Positions 1-7,735 of a stretch of 64,000 nt of DNA are shown here, in pieces; within the stretch, counting starts at the first letter, position 1, and each line of letters starts with the position of its first letter. The notes under the pieces were generated by a model. The model made no database searches and had not been told where the DNA came from. It saw only the letters and a list, made by a program, of their open reading frames with translations. Position numbers and translations under genes: made by a program. The stretch comes from Mucilaginibacter ginsenosidivorax (GTDB taxonomy: Bacteria; Bacteroidota; Bacteroidia; Sphingobacteriales; Sphingobacteriaceae), in contig NZ_CP042437.1 of NCBI RefSeq assembly GCF_007971525.1, positions 124,001-188,000 of the forward strand. The letters are read 5' to 3'.

Positions 1-137
1 ACACGAATTGCAGTAATTAAAGCGAATTAGCACAAACATTGGTTTTCAAGTCGACGAATTAATTGTCCCAAATAACGAGTTTAAAATTTAGCGGACTATG
101 CAAATTCGTGACATTCGATTCAATTCGTACAATTAGT
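1..137. repeat. Cluster of degenerate AATTCG-type words
   Basis: The first 137 bases contain repeated short words: cgaatt at about 4, 23 and 55, and the complementary attcg words at about 104, 113 and 122. The block looks like a degenerate intergenic repeat rather than coding DNA. It underlies the 5' end of a possible TTG-started extension of the next gene, which is one reason to reject that extension. The left edge is cut by the window, so the full extent is unknown. Confidence 0.3.
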
Positions 138-179
138 GTGTACTCAAAACATTTATCCAACCTGCCTGTTTGCTTACTT

Positions 180-503
180 ATGATAACCAGCGGCGTAACA
201 TTCGGTATTAATAAAGCAGACGGGAGCCATATTATTATTGCTATCGACCCGGCAAATACCAATAAGATTAACGAAAACAACAGTGGAACCTATAAACTAT
301 ACAAAGACATAGATAGTTCCAAAACTTTTGACAAGGGATATCTGGGCGCTATTTTTTTGGATGATACTGAGCCAGGGTATCATTACTCCGGTGGTACCGA
401 GCTTACCGATTTTGAGTTGAAACAACTGGCCGGATTGATAAGGAATTATCATGCCACAGGCCGGGAGTTTGACGATCATAAACGCGATATCAGCACCAAA
501 TAG
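180..503 (+). CDS. Hypothetical protein, possibly truncated at its 5' end
   Basis: This is a 107-residue reading frame from the first in-frame ATG at 180. A TTG at 63 would extend it to 146 residues but runs through the AATTCG repeat block. The residues after position 10 have protein-like composition, and the C-terminal third (ELTDFELKQLAGLIR) could form a helix. I see no signal peptide, membrane segment or familiar motif. It ends 2 bp before the convergent SMUG2-like gene. It may be the remaining 3' part of a longer gene broken by the repeat. The family was not recognised. Confidence 0.4.
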   Translation: MITSGVTFGINKADGSHIIIAIDPANTNKINENNSGTYKLYKDIDSSKTFDKGYLGAIFLDDTEPGYHYSGGTELTDFELKQLAGLIRNYHATGREFDDHKRDISTK

Positions 504-505
504 CT

Positions 506-1207
506 TTAAGGAATAACAACCGCATTAAAAGCCTTCAGGTATTTCGCAATATAATCCTGCTTTGTTTTTGATTTGTATTGCATAATAAAACGGGGATGCT
601 CCAACGCCACAACCTGTTTAAAAAACCGGTGCTCGTCATTAAGCTTGCGTAAAAAGGCTTCATTTTTACCTGTACCAAAGCAAAAACAAACATCGGTTTC
701 AAAACCTATAGCAATTTGTTTTTTAATATTTTCTACGATGAAAGGGTACACTGCTTTTGTTAACTCCGGGGTATCGTAGTAATTATAGTTTATCTCTTTA
801 CCTTTTGGGCCGGTTATGGTAAAGCCCAGCGGACAAACGGAATGAATATAAAATTGCTGATAAAACCGTTCAATCCCGCCAAATGCTTCAATCATATCAT
901 AAACATATTCTGATGATGGTTCATGAGTTATAGGGCCGATATAGGGTATCTGGCATTTACTAATCATTCGTTTAGGGTCAGTAAAGGATACCCCCGTCAT
1001 ACCCGAGCCAAAACGCCCCGGATTTATCCCTAATACCAAATGGCGGGGATGATTATCGCTGTAATACTTACCGTAAAACCGGGTAGATACATCCAATGCA
1101 AAATCGTTGTCTCTAAAGGGGTTCATGATGCTTACCCCGGGCGGCAGTTTTCCGGTATATTCCAGTTGTTGGTTAAAGGTGATGATCCTGTCGGCGAAAG
1201 TGTCCAT
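506..1207 (-). CDS. SMUG2-like uracil-DNA glycosylase family protein (DUF4918)
   Basis: A 233-residue cytosolic protein with the hallmarks of the uracil-DNA glycosylase superfamily. The first active-site motif is at residues 59-79 (GINPGRFGSGMTGV, then FTDP) and the second is near the C-terminus (EHPRFIMQY), supplying the conserved His. The GINPGRFGSG form fits the DUF4918/SMUG2 branch, which I recall being characterised from Pedobacter heparinus. Expected role: removal of uracil or related deaminated bases from DNA in base-excision repair. It stands alone, convergent with the small gene at 180-503 and divergent from the LysE-type gene. Base specificity is inferred from family. Confidence 0.8.
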   Translation of the reverse strand: MDTFADRIITFNQQLEYTGKLPPGVSIMNPFRDNDFALDVSTRFYGKYYSDNHPRHLVLGINPGRFGSGMTGVSFTDPKRMISKCQIPYIGPITHEPSSEYVYDMIEAFGGIERFYQQFYIHSVCPLGFTITGPKGKEINYNYYDTPELTKAVYPFIVENIKKQIAIGFETDVCFCFGTGKNEAFLRKLNDEHRFFKQVVALEHPRFIMQYKSKTKQDYIAKYLKAFNAVVIP

Positions 1208-1265
1208 TTGGTAAAATTAACAAAAGCACAAAGCTTACCGCAAAGCAATTTTGTTATAATGTTAT

Positions 1266-1273
1266 TAGTTTTG
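1266..1273 (+). promoter_or_regulatory. TAnnTTTG -7-like box abutting the lysE-type start
   Basis: TAGTTTTG matches the Bacteroidota -7 consensus TAnnTTTG and lies only 5 nt before the ATG at 1279. Transcription from it would begin at or next to the start codon, implying a leaderless or near-leaderless mRNA. No well-spaced TTTG -33 element is evident; a TTG at 1251 is too close. Confidence 0.35.
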
Positions 1274-1278
1274 TACCT

Positions 1279-1905
1279 ATGGGCATTATAAATTTCAGTA
1301 CATTCCTGGTCACATCTTTCCTTTTCATCATCTCACCGGGTATCGATACCATTTTCGTGCTTAACAAATCAATCGCCCAGGGCAAAAAGGCCGGCGTTTA
1401 TGCAACGCTGGGTATCACTACGGGAGTGCTTGTACATACTACGCTGGCTGCTTTTGGTTTGTCGTTAATATTATCACAGTCGGCAATGGCTTTCAGCTTT
1501 GTAAAATACATCGGCGCTGCCTACCTGGTTTACCTTGGCATCAGTAAGTTTTTTTCAAAAGAGGAAATTTTAAAACGGGATGTGGCTATAGTGTTAGAGC
1601 CTATGCGTAAAACTTATTTATCTGCTGTGTTAACAAACACCCTTAACCCAAAAGTTGCCCTATTTTTCCTGGCATTTTTTCCGCAATTCATCCATCCGGC
1701 GCAAATTCACAATGCCTTGCCCTTTGTTTTACTTGGTATAACTTATGCGCTAATGGGTTTAGCATGGTTTGCTGTACTCACATTTTTTGCCGGCTCATTA
1801 TCAGGCAGGCTAAAAAAGCAGCCTTTATTTAGTATTTGGCTTAATAAATTTTCGGCAGTTGTTTTTGTGCTGATGGGAATTAAAATAGCATTTACCAAAA
1901 GGTAA
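1279..1905 (+). CDS. LysE/RhtB family amino-acid exporter
   Basis: A 208-residue inner-membrane protein with about six hydrophobic segments and the typical LysE/RhtB signatures: SPGIDTIFVLNKS near residue 20 and NPKVALFFLAFFPQF in the middle. Family members export amino acids or related small metabolites by proton exchange. The length is normal. The gene is monocistronic, divergent from the SMUG2-like gene and convergent with the carboxylesterase. The substrate cannot be read from sequence. Confidence 0.85.
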   Translation: MGIINFSTFLVTSFLFIISPGIDTIFVLNKSIAQGKKAGVYATLGITTGVLVHTTLAAFGLSLILSQSAMAFSFVKYIGAAYLVYLGISKFFSKEEILKRDVAIVLEPMRKTYLSAVLTNTLNPKVALFFLAFFPQFIHPAQIHNALPFVLLGITYALMGLAWFAVLTFFAGSLSGRLKKQPLFSIWLNKFSAVVFVLMGIKIAFTKR

Positions 1906-1908
1906 AAC

Positions 1909-1943
1909 AAAAAAAGTCCCGGCTACTTTACAGCAGCCAGGAC
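1909..1943 (-). terminator. Rho-independent terminator of the carboxylesterase gene
   Basis: A 9-bp stem with one mismatch (1916-1924 pairs with 1935-1943, 10-nt loop) is followed on the minus strand by seven Ts (1909-1915). It lies 22 bp past the carboxylesterase stop. On the plus strand, right after lysE, there is no T-run, so it acts mainly for the minus-strand gene. Confidence 0.7.
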
Positions 1944-1965
1944 AATTCAAATCACCTTAAAAATC

Positions 1966-3597
1966 TTACTTCATATATTCATTATCCAGAAACAAATACC
2001 TTGCCCTGTCGTTTTCTGTTTTTTGTTCGCTTTTTACGTCGATGACCATAAACTTAACGGGGCTTTTACCCGCTGTGTTGGCATCCCATTTTGGTAAGCC
2101 GGCGCCGTTTGGATTGTAATTTTTAATAAAATTAGCAAAATAGCTCTCCATAGTTTCCGATACTTTAAAGTCATCAGGTGTCCAGGCGTAAACTTTATTT
2201 CCGGCCAGGTTACCCATGGCATACTCAATTTCGGATGCATGCGATGCACCAACTGCCGCAGGCATTTTAGGCATAGCCATGCCACCGTTATTTTTCACCA
2301 CACCACCGGCAAGCCCTGGGGCGGCGTTGCCCATTTGTGCCGTCATCGCCGGGCGGATACGCGAAAAGCAGTAACGATAAACAGATTTGCCACCTGTTTT
2401 TATTTGCAGATCGGCCCATTTCCAGGTGCTGTACACGATAAAACGATCGCTTGACAAGGCTGTTGCCGATTTTATAACTTCTTCGTCTGTAGTTGCGGGG
2501 TAAAGTTTCATTACTTCGCCGGCTTTATCGCCATATAAAGTATTTAATGCTTTTTTGTAATTATCCAGCGTTGGCGCATCAGCACGCATTACAAACTGGT
2601 AAGGCACTTCGGCCGAGTTCCATCCTACCAGCATTGGGATTTTTGCCTGTTCGCCCGCTTCAAAAATTTCGGGCAGCGATTTCGGCAGCAAATATCCATC
2701 AATGGTTGGCGTATTGGGGGTTGCATTTGCGCTGTAGGCTGCACTTAACAAATCGGCCGCTGATAGCGCCCTTAAAGCAGCTATCGATCCGGCTTTCATG
2801 TTTTCGGCAAATTTTGCCCCGTTCTTTTCGGCATCAGCCAATGGGATAGAATTTAAAGTGGGCTTAATGCCGGCACCGCTCTCTCCTATCGCAGCGTTAA
2901 TTAAGTTTTTTGATAGCGGGGACGCCATTTGTATTGACACGGATATTGACCCGGCCGATTCGCCTGCAATCGTAACATGGTCGGGGTCGCCGCCAAATTT
3001 GGCTATATTCTTTTTCACCCATTCCAACGCGGCATGCTGATCGAGGTAACCATAATTACCTGATGAATGGTTTGGCGATTCGGCAGTTAGCTCGGGATGT
3101 GAAAAGAACCCGAATATGCCCAAACGGTAATTCACTGTTAATGCCACAATCCCCCGTTTGGCCATGCTTTCGCCGTCATAGCGCGATTCGGACCCATCAC
3201 CTGCAACCAAGCCGCCTCCATAAAAATAAACTAATACCGGCAGCTTTTCTTTCATGGTTTTAGCAGGTGTCCAAACGTTAAGATAAAGACAATCCTCGCT
3301 CATCCCCGATGACCGGAAATTCATATCGCCAAAAACCGGCCGCTGCATGGGGTTGCTCCCAAAATGATCAGCTTTTAAAACGCCCGTCCAGTTTTTTGCG
3401 GGTTGCGGCTCTTTCCAGCGCAAATCGCCCACGGGTGGCTGCGCAAATGGGATGCCCTTAAAAATAGTAACGGGCGAACCGGCCTCTTTTACCCCTTCAA
3501 GCGTACCGTTCTCGATAGTCACCTGGTTTGTTTGTGCAATTACCTTCATGGTAGCTAACTGCACCAGCAGCAATACTGCTAAAAATGGTTTCCTCAT
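1966..3597 (-). CDS. Secreted type-B carboxylesterase
   Basis: A 543-residue alpha/beta-hydrolase of the carboxylesterase type B / para-nitrobenzyl esterase family. Residues 1-21 are a signal peptide ending before QTNQV, so it should act in the periplasm or outside. The family opening is present (FKGIPFAQPP, then GDLRWKEPQP), as is the N-terminal SEDCLYLNVWTP block and the nucleophile elbow AGESAGSIS with Ser214. Such enzymes hydrolyse esters; the natural substrate is unknown. The gene diverges from an NrtR-like regulator across a gap with a perfect 12-bp dyad, so it is a plausible target of that regulator. An imperfect stem with a T-run follows it. Confidence 0.88.
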   Translation of the reverse strand: MRKPFLAVLLLVQLATMKVIAQTNQVTIENGTLEGVKEAGSPVTIFKGIPFAQPPVGDLRWKEPQPAKNWTGVLKADHFGSNPMQRPVFGDMNFRSSGMSEDCLYLNVWTPAKTMKEKLPVLVYFYGGGLVAGDGSESRYDGESMAKRGIVALTVNYRLGIFGFFSHPELTAESPNHSSGNYGYLDQHAALEWVKKNIAKFGGDPDHVTIAGESAGSISVSIQMASPLSKNLINAAIGESGAGIKPTLNSIPLADAEKNGAKFAENMKAGSIAALRALSAADLLSAAYSANATPNTPTIDGYLLPKSLPEIFEAGEQAKIPMLVGWNSAEVPYQFVMRADAPTLDNYKKALNTLYGDKAGEVMKLYPATTDEEVIKSATALSSDRFIVYSTWKWADLQIKTGGKSVYRYCFSRIRPAMTAQMGNAAPGLAGGVVKNNGGMAMPKMPAAVGASHASEIEYAMGNLAGNKVYAWTPDDFKVSETMESYFANFIKNYNPNGAGLPKWDANTAGKSPVKFMVIDVKSEQKTENDRARYLFLDNEYMK

Positions 3598-3638
3598 GTG
3601 GTTTATAATTGGTTATTGGGAATTAATACAACTTATAG

Positions 3639-3671
3639 ATTATTATTGTATCATTATGTTACAATAATAAT
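3639..3671. promoter_or_regulatory. Perfect 12-bp dyad, candidate operator
   Basis: ATTATTATTGTA at 3639-3650 and its exact reverse complement at 3660-3671 flank a 9-nt spacer. The dyad lies between the divergent carboxylesterase (start 3597) and NrtR-like gene (start 3719), 42 and 48 bp from the two ATGs. It has no adjoining T-run, and no gene ends here, so a terminator role is unlikely. A binding site for the adjacent regulator is the simplest reading. Confidence 0.55.
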
Positions 3672-3718
3672 TAATTTTACGCAGCTAACAAATTTTTTTG
3701 TTAATTGCTAATATTTAT

Positions 3719-4459
3719 ATGCCGGCAAACAACAACCAGTTTAAAAACCAGGAAGCAGATGCAAAAGGCGAAGGTTATTTACCCGGCCTGGCAATTGATG
3801 CGGTGATTTTTGGTTTTCATGATAAACAGCTTAAAGTTTTACTGCTTGCATACAAAAACACCGGCCTATATGCCTTGCCCGGTGGTTTTATTCATAATTA
3901 TGAAGATGTTAATGAAGCAGCCCGCAGGGTGTTATTTGATCGTACCGGTTTAAAAAACATTTACCTTGATCAATTTTATGTTTTTGGCGACAGAAGCAGG
4001 CACGACCCTGAGCCGCTGAAAAAAATCATGTCGGTAAGAGGGACCACGCCACCGGCCGACCATTGGCTGTTGAAGCGATTTGTATCTATAGGCTATTACG
4101 CGCTGGTCGATTTTACAAAAGCCATCCCTACGCCCGACAGCATTTCAGATAGTTGCTGCTGGTACGGCCTTGATGATTTACCTGTGCTAATGCAGGATCA
4201 CCAGTTGATCATTAAAAAAGCTTTGGAAACTCTGCGCGTAAACCTTGATCAGAAACTAATCGGCTTTAACCTGCTGACCGAAGACTTTACCATGGGCGAT
4301 TTGCAAAGCCTGTACGAAACGGTACTGAACAAGAAACTTATCCGTGCGGCATTTCAGCGTAAAATGCTAAGCCTGGGAATATTGGAGCGGATAGCCAAAA
4401 AATTTACAGGCGGCGCACACAAAGCCCCTTATGTGTACCGGTTTATATCCGACAAGTAA
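3719..4459 (+). CDS. NrtR-like regulator: degenerate Nudix domain plus winged helix
   Basis: 246 residues from the ATG at 3719; a TTG at 3698 would add 7. Residues about 20-150 form a Nudix domain. In its Nudix box the glycine and first glutamate survive (GGFIHNYED), but the catalytic REUxEE stretch reads RVLFDR, losing the metal-binding glutamates, so hydrolysis is unlikely. The C-terminal 80 residues (from about LTEDFTMGDLQSLYE) are the winged-helix DNA-binding part of NrtR-type regulators. In characterised NrtR/AraR-type Bacteroidota proteins the Nudix domain senses a nucleotide or sugar ligand. Its own upstream dyad suggests it regulates itself and the divergent esterase. The ligand is unknown. 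Confidence 0.8.
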   Translation: MPANNNQFKNQEADAKGEGYLPGLAIDAVIFGFHDKQLKVLLLAYKNTGLYALPGGFIHNYEDVNEAARRVLFDRTGLKNIYLDQFYVFGDRSRHDPEPLKKIMSVRGTTPPADHWLLKRFVSIGYYALVDFTKAIPTPDSISDSCCWYGLDDLPVLMQDHQLIIKKALETLRVNLDQKLIGFNLLTEDFTMGDLQSLYETVLNKKLIRAAFQRKMLSLGILERIAKKFTGGAHKAPYVYRFISDK

Positions 4460-4501
4460 GCTATTGTCTTAATTATACCCTTTAAATGTCGGATTTTGCC
4501 C

Positions 4502-4532
4502 TTTTGGTTTAGGTTAAATCAGCGTAGATTTA
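4502..4532 (+). promoter_or_regulatory. Candidate Bacteroidota-type promoter of the VOC/DoxX operon
   Basis: TTTTG at 4502-4506 and TAGATTTA at 4525-4532 are separated by 18 nt, near the TTTG / TAnnTTTG arrangement of Bacteroidota promoters (last base of the -7 box is A rather than G). The ATG at 4579 follows 46 nt later. Confidence 0.4.
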
Positions 4533-4578
4533 CATATAAACCATTAAGAAAATTTATCAATTTAAAACCTCGACTAAA

Positions 4579-5010
4579 ATGGCAACAATTAATCCTTATT
4601 TGAATTTACCCGGTACAACCGAAGAAGCTTTTAATTTTTACAAATCGGTATTTGGCGGCGAGTTTTTGGCCGTGATACGTTTTAAAGATTCGCCAGGAGG
4701 CTCTGAGAACGTAGCCGAAGCTGACAAAGACAAACTCATGCACATTGCCTTGCCTATAGGTAAAAACATCCTGATGGCTACCGACAGCATTGGTGAAATG
4801 GGCATGGGCTATAAACAAGGTAACAACTATCACGTCTCTATCAATACTGATAGTAAGGAAGAAGCCGAAACCATATTTGCCGCATTATCTGCAGGCGGCC
4901 AGGTTATGGTGCCGCTTGCCATGGCTGAGTGGGGCGACCTGTTTGGATGGTTTACCGATAAATTTGGCATATCATGGATGGTAAGCTACTCACCTAACCG
5001 CCCACAATAA
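4579..5010 (+). CDS. VOC superfamily protein, PhnB-like
   Basis: A 143-residue single-domain protein of the glyoxalase/bleomycin-resistance (VOC) fold, PhnB-like subgroup. It shows the opening LNLPGTTEEAFNFYKSVFGGE and the closing WGDLFGWFTDKFGISW typical of that group. These proteins are often annotated as methyltransferase-like but usually have unknown activity. It is the first gene of a tight run (11 bp to the DoxX-like gene) ending at 6525, which contains a second, unrelated VOC protein. Substrate and metal ligands cannot be assigned. Confidence 0.82.
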   Translation: MATINPYLNLPGTTEEAFNFYKSVFGGEFLAVIRFKDSPGGSENVAEADKDKLMHIALPIGKNILMATDSIGEMGMGYKQGNNYHVSINTDSKEEAETIFAALSAGGQVMVPLAMAEWGDLFGWFTDKFGISWMVSYSPNRPQ

Positions 5011-5021
5011 TTTTTATTGTT

Positions 5022-5405
5022 ATGAGCGCTAAAACAATTAAAATCACCTATTGGATATTAACAGCGTTACTGGCCATGGCTATGGCCGGGGATGGCTTTG
5101 GCGGGGTTACCAGGCAACAAGCAGGCATTGATGTATTGAAACACCTGGGCTATCCTATTTATTTTATGGTGATAATGGGTACGGCCAAATTACTTGGAGT
5201 AATAGCTATATTACAAAACAAATACAAGGCAGTTAAAGAATGGGCTTTTGCCGGCTTTTCGTTCACTTTTTTTGGTGCTATTGCATCAAGAGCCTTTGTG
5301 GGCGATTCGACCGGTGAACTTATTCCACCCATCGTTATGCTTGCGTTCTTGTTTACCACCTACTATTTTTGGAAAAAATACAATCAATTAAAATCAACTG
5401 AATAA
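5022..5405 (+). CDS. DoxX-like family membrane protein
   Basis: 127 residues with four predicted membrane helices (near 9-25, 47-65, 75-90 and 98-113). The layout, including the GDGFGGV loop after helix 1 and HLGYPIYFMVIMGTAKLLG in helix 2, fits the DoxX-like (DoxX_2) family. These small inner-membrane proteins are poorly characterised and are tied to thiol redox or stress in some species. Second gene of the VOC/DoxX run; 28 bp precede the next gene. Confidence 0.75.
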   Translation: MSAKTIKITYWILTALLAMAMAGDGFGGVTRQQAGIDVLKHLGYPIYFMVIMGTAKLLGVIAILQNKYKAVKEWAFAGFSFTFFGAIASRAFVGDSTGELIPPIVMLAFLFTTYYFWKKYNQLKSTE

Positions 5406-5433
5406 AACCAAATCACCACAAAACCAACTTTTT

Positions 5434-5823
5434 ATGAAAATTGCAGTAATTATTGTACGTACCCTTGTAGCCCTGATGTTTTTGTTTGCAGCTGTAATGT
5501 ATTTTGCCATGGTTTACTTCCACGCATTCCCGATGCCAGCCGTAACAGGCAATATGAAAGTTTTTAATGATGGCTTAGCGGCCTCGGGTTATTTAATGCT
5601 GCTTATAAAAATAACCGAGCTGGTTTGCGCGCTGCTTTTATTATTTGGCAGGTATGTAGCGCTGGCCTTGGTAGTTTTATTCCCTGTAATGGTAAATATT
5701 GTTTTAGTGAACGCGTTTTTGTCGCCATCGGGTCTTACTATGGTTATACCATTGCTGGCTGGTGTATTGTTCCTGGCTTATACACAACGCGAAAAGTACG
5801 CGCCTTTGTTTACAGCAAAATAA
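5434..5823 (+). CDS. DoxX-type membrane protein
   Basis: 129 residues with four hydrophobic helices and the layout of DoxX-family proteins: an N-terminal helix (IIVRTLVALMFLFAAVMYF), a short amphipathic loop with FNDGLAASGYLM, then three more helices. It is a different subfamily from the preceding DoxX-like gene; the two may form a membrane complex, though nothing in the sequence proves it. It is followed 32 bp later by a 73-codon gene. Function unknown. Confidence 0.65.
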   Translation: MKIAVIIVRTLVALMFLFAAVMYFAMVYFHAFPMPAVTGNMKVFNDGLAASGYLMLLIKITELVCALLLLFGRYVALALVVLFPVMVNIVLVNAFLSPSGLTMVIPLLAGVLFLAYTQREKYAPLFTAK

Positions 5824-5855
5824 ACAGTACGCGCGGATTAAAAAATCAAGCTGTT

Positions 5856-6077
5856 ATGACGGTAGAAGTTTTTAAAACCAATGTAAACAAACGCAAATAT
5901 GCCAAAGCGCTGTTAGCCGAAATCCATAAAACGTTTGCAGGCTACAGCGCGAATTTCGACCTGGAAGATTGCGATAACATATTGCGGGTACAATGCAACA
6001 CCGGAACGGTATGCCCTAACACCATGATATTGTTTTTAAAACGCTTTGGCTACTACGCGGAGTTATTGGCAGATTAG
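5856..6077 (+). CDS. Small conserved-type hypothetical protein, 73 aa
   Basis: I chose the ATG at 5856 over an upstream in-frame start at 5625, because the longer version would lie inside the DoxX-type gene in another frame. The 73-residue protein (MTVEVFKTNV; FDLEDCDNILRV; FGYYAELL at the end) has a beta-alpha-beta look recalling small ferredoxin-like or heavy-metal-associated folds. I recall similar short proteins in other Bacteroidota. It has three Cys but no CxxC. Fourth gene of the VOC/DoxX run. Function unknown. Confidence 0.6.
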   Translation: MTVEVFKTNVNKRKYAKALLAEIHKTFAGYSANFDLEDCDNILRVQCNTGTVCPNTMILFLKRFGYYAELLAD

Positions 6078-6132
6078 TTTAAGTTGAAACAAAATCCGTT
6101 ATTGTTAATTGTTATAATAAAAGGAGGACATT

Positions 6133-6525
6133 ATGTTAAAGGAAAGCAAAGCATTCAGTGGTTTTTCGGTGAACGACATTGCCAAAGCAAAGGAGTTTTA
6201 TGGTAAAACATTGGGCCTTGAAGTAAAGGAAGACACCTCTATGCCAGGCATTTTACACCTGGAAATTTTGGGCGGCAACCCAATTGTGATATACCCAAAG
6301 CCCAATCATCAGCCAGCCACCTTTACAATACTTAATTTCCCGGTACCAGACGTTGAAAAAGCTGTAGATGAATTAACAGCACATGGTGTTAAATTTATTG
6401 TTTACAACGAGGAAAACTTTAAAACCAATCAAAAAGGCATATTTACCGCCGGTGGCCCTATTATAGCCTGGTTTAATGATCCGGCGGGTAACATCCTATC
6501 GGTTATTGAAGCGGCTAAAAGCTAA
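6133..6525 (+). CDS. VOC family (glyoxalase/bleomycin resistance-like) protein
   Basis: 130 residues with a full VOC pattern: [21 protein letters not shown] at the start, a central [16 protein letters not shown], and the closing [16 protein letters not shown]. An unusually clear purine-rich ribosome site (aggagga, about 6122-6128) sits 4-5 nt before the ATG, which is notable because most genes here lack one. Last gene of the VOC/DoxX operon; a strong terminator follows at once. The substrate is not predictable. Confidence 0.82.
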   Translation: MLKESKAFSGFSVNDIAKAKEFYGKTLGLEVKEDTSMPGILHLEILGGNPIVIYPKPNHQPATFTILNFPVPDVEKAVDELTAHGVKFIVYNEENFKTNQKGIFTAGGPIIAWFNDPAGNILSVIEAAKS

Positions 6526-6570
6526 ATAAACAAAGCCCTTAAGTGATTTGCTTAAGGGCTTTGTTTATTT
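6524..6570. terminator. Strong bidirectional terminator, perfect 20-bp stem
   Basis: Bases 6524-6543 are the exact reverse complement of 6551-6570, with a 7-nt loop (TGATTTG). The stem starts inside the VOC stop codon, and each arm has a GC-rich core (AAGCCCTTAAG) and an A/T-rich outer part that supplies a U-rich tail in either direction. It serves the plus-strand operon and the convergent DUF4199 gene (stop at 6605). Confidence 0.9.
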
Positions 6571-6604
6571 AAATACCATGTATGCACTAACTATACAACG
6601 CTTG

Positions 6605-7144
6605 TTAGTTAGTTGCTAATATATTATCAGTAGGCCGTTTTTTTAATACCAGCGCAGTAATAAGCGCTATAATTAACCCTACGGGTAAAATCTCCACATA
6701 AGTAAACAGCACCACAAAAACTGGGTTCTTATACATTTGTTTATAGGTATTCATTTTAGCCGCCTGTTCGCTTAGTTCCTTTGCGCTTGCACCGCTGGCC
6801 TTAGCTTCGGTGAGCGTATGGGTTGCGTACTTTTCCATAAAATCGGGCATAAATTTATAGTAGATGATTAGCCAGGTAACCACGTATAAGGTAGATGCGA
6901 TGAGCGAAATATAAAGTCCTATCATAAAACCCTTCCCAAAAGTAATTTCGCCACCGTTATATTTATCCCGGTAGTTTTTAACGGCTACAAATATCATCGA
7001 GAATGCGATGAGCATAGTAGCGTATCCTAAGTACATATTGCCGTGGGTTTTCCCATCGGCGTAACACATGGCTACGGTTACCCCCATCAGGGCGGAAACT
7101 ATGGCGCCTGCAATTAGCCCAAAAGTGATTACATTTTTTTTCAT
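6605..7144 (-). CDS. DUF4199 domain membrane protein
   Basis: 179 residues from the ATG at 7144; an upstream ATG at 7165 would add 7 residues but leaves less leader. It has four hydrophobic helices, the central one carrying the DUF4199 feature TFGKGFMIGLYISLIASTLYV, then a soluble segment rich in Ala, Lys and Glu (residues about 110-140) and a final helix. DUF4199 proteins are Bacteroidota inner-membrane proteins of unknown role. It lies downstream of a LuxR-HTH membrane protein on the same strand, separated by a 15-bp palindrome. Confidence 0.8.
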   Translation of the reverse strand: MKKNVITFGLIAGAIVSALMGVTVAMCYADGKTHGNMYLGYATMLIAFSMIFVAVKNYRDKYNGGEITFGKGFMIGLYISLIASTLYVVTWLIIYYKFMPDFMEKYATHTLTEAKASGASAKELSEQAAKMNTYKQMYKNPVFVVLFTYVEILPVGLIIALITALVLKKRPTDNILATN

Positions 7145-7195
7145 CGTTTTTAATTTTTGGTACAAATTTGAAAAGTTGGGCTCGTATGGCAGTCA

Positions 7196-7232
7196 TACTT
7201 TAGGGTGATTTTAGGCGAATCACCCTAAAGTA
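7196..7232. promoter_or_regulatory. 15-bp perfect palindrome between luxR-like and DUF4199 genes
   Basis: Bases 7196-7210 are the exact reverse complement of 7218-7232 (arm core ACTTTAGGGTGATT) around a 7-nt loop. It lies 8 bp past the stop of the LuxR-HTH gene and 52 bp before the DUF4199 ATG (minus strand). No T-run follows the stem in either direction, so an intrinsic terminator is doubtful. It could be the operator of the adjacent HTH protein, or an RNA hairpin setting the ratio of the two genes. Confidence 0.5.
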
Positions 7233-7240
7233 CCAGCTTT

Positions 7241-7735
7241 TCAGGCAATAATTCCCAGCTTTTTAGCTTTGTCAACAGCCTGGGTTCGGCGTTCAACCTC
7301 AAGTTTCCAGAATAAATTTGACGAGTGGGTTTTAACGGTATTTAACGATACAAACAACCTTGCAGCAATTTCCTGGTTACTTAAACCGCTGGCCATTAAT
7401 TGCAATACCTCCACTTCACGTTTGCTTAAGTTAAGTTCGGCTAATGCTGTTTCGTTTAAAACAAAATTATCGTCCGGATACACATAAACCTCCTTTTCAA
7501 CTTGTATGGTTTTTACCTTTGGCGAACTTAGCTTTAAGGCCAGCCAGATACCGAGCGACGTAAAAATAATGGCTATAGCTCCAATATAAATCTCAAGAGC
7601 ATGATCTATTATTATAAAACGATATTCAAGCCAGCGCATTAAAAACAGCAGCACGGCAAGCGAGCCCCCATAGATAATAATATGTTTATTTTTTGCAAAC
7701 CGGTTCAAATGCTTTTCAATGTTATTCACTATCAA
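7241..7735 (-). CDS. Membrane-anchored LuxR-type HTH transcriptional regulator
   Basis: 164 residues. Two N-terminal hydrophobic helices (about 20-36 and 46-67) are followed by a linker and a C-terminal LuxR/GerE HTH domain (about 98-160) with the typical LSKREVEVLQLMASGLSNQEIA and VSLNTVKTHSSNL blocks. There is no receiver or PAS domain, so it is a one-component regulator tied to the inner membrane. It precedes DUF4199 on the same strand, an arrangement suggesting that the membrane partner controls the regulator. Its promoter should lie in the gap 7736-8216. Confidence 0.82.
   Translation of the reverse strand: MIVNNIEKHLNRFAKNKHIIIYGGSLAVLLFLMRWLEYRFIIIDHALEIYIGAIAIIFTSLGIWLALKLSSPKVKTIQVEKEVYVYPDDNFVLNETALAELNLSKREVEVLQLMASGLSNQEIAARLFVSLNTVKTHSSNLFWKLEVERRTQAVDKAKKLGIIA

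Noticed and set aside
1279..1905. LysE-type protein as exporter or resistance gene for the NRPS product
   Set aside because: It lies about 7 kb outside the cluster behind several unrelated units, with its own -7-like box.
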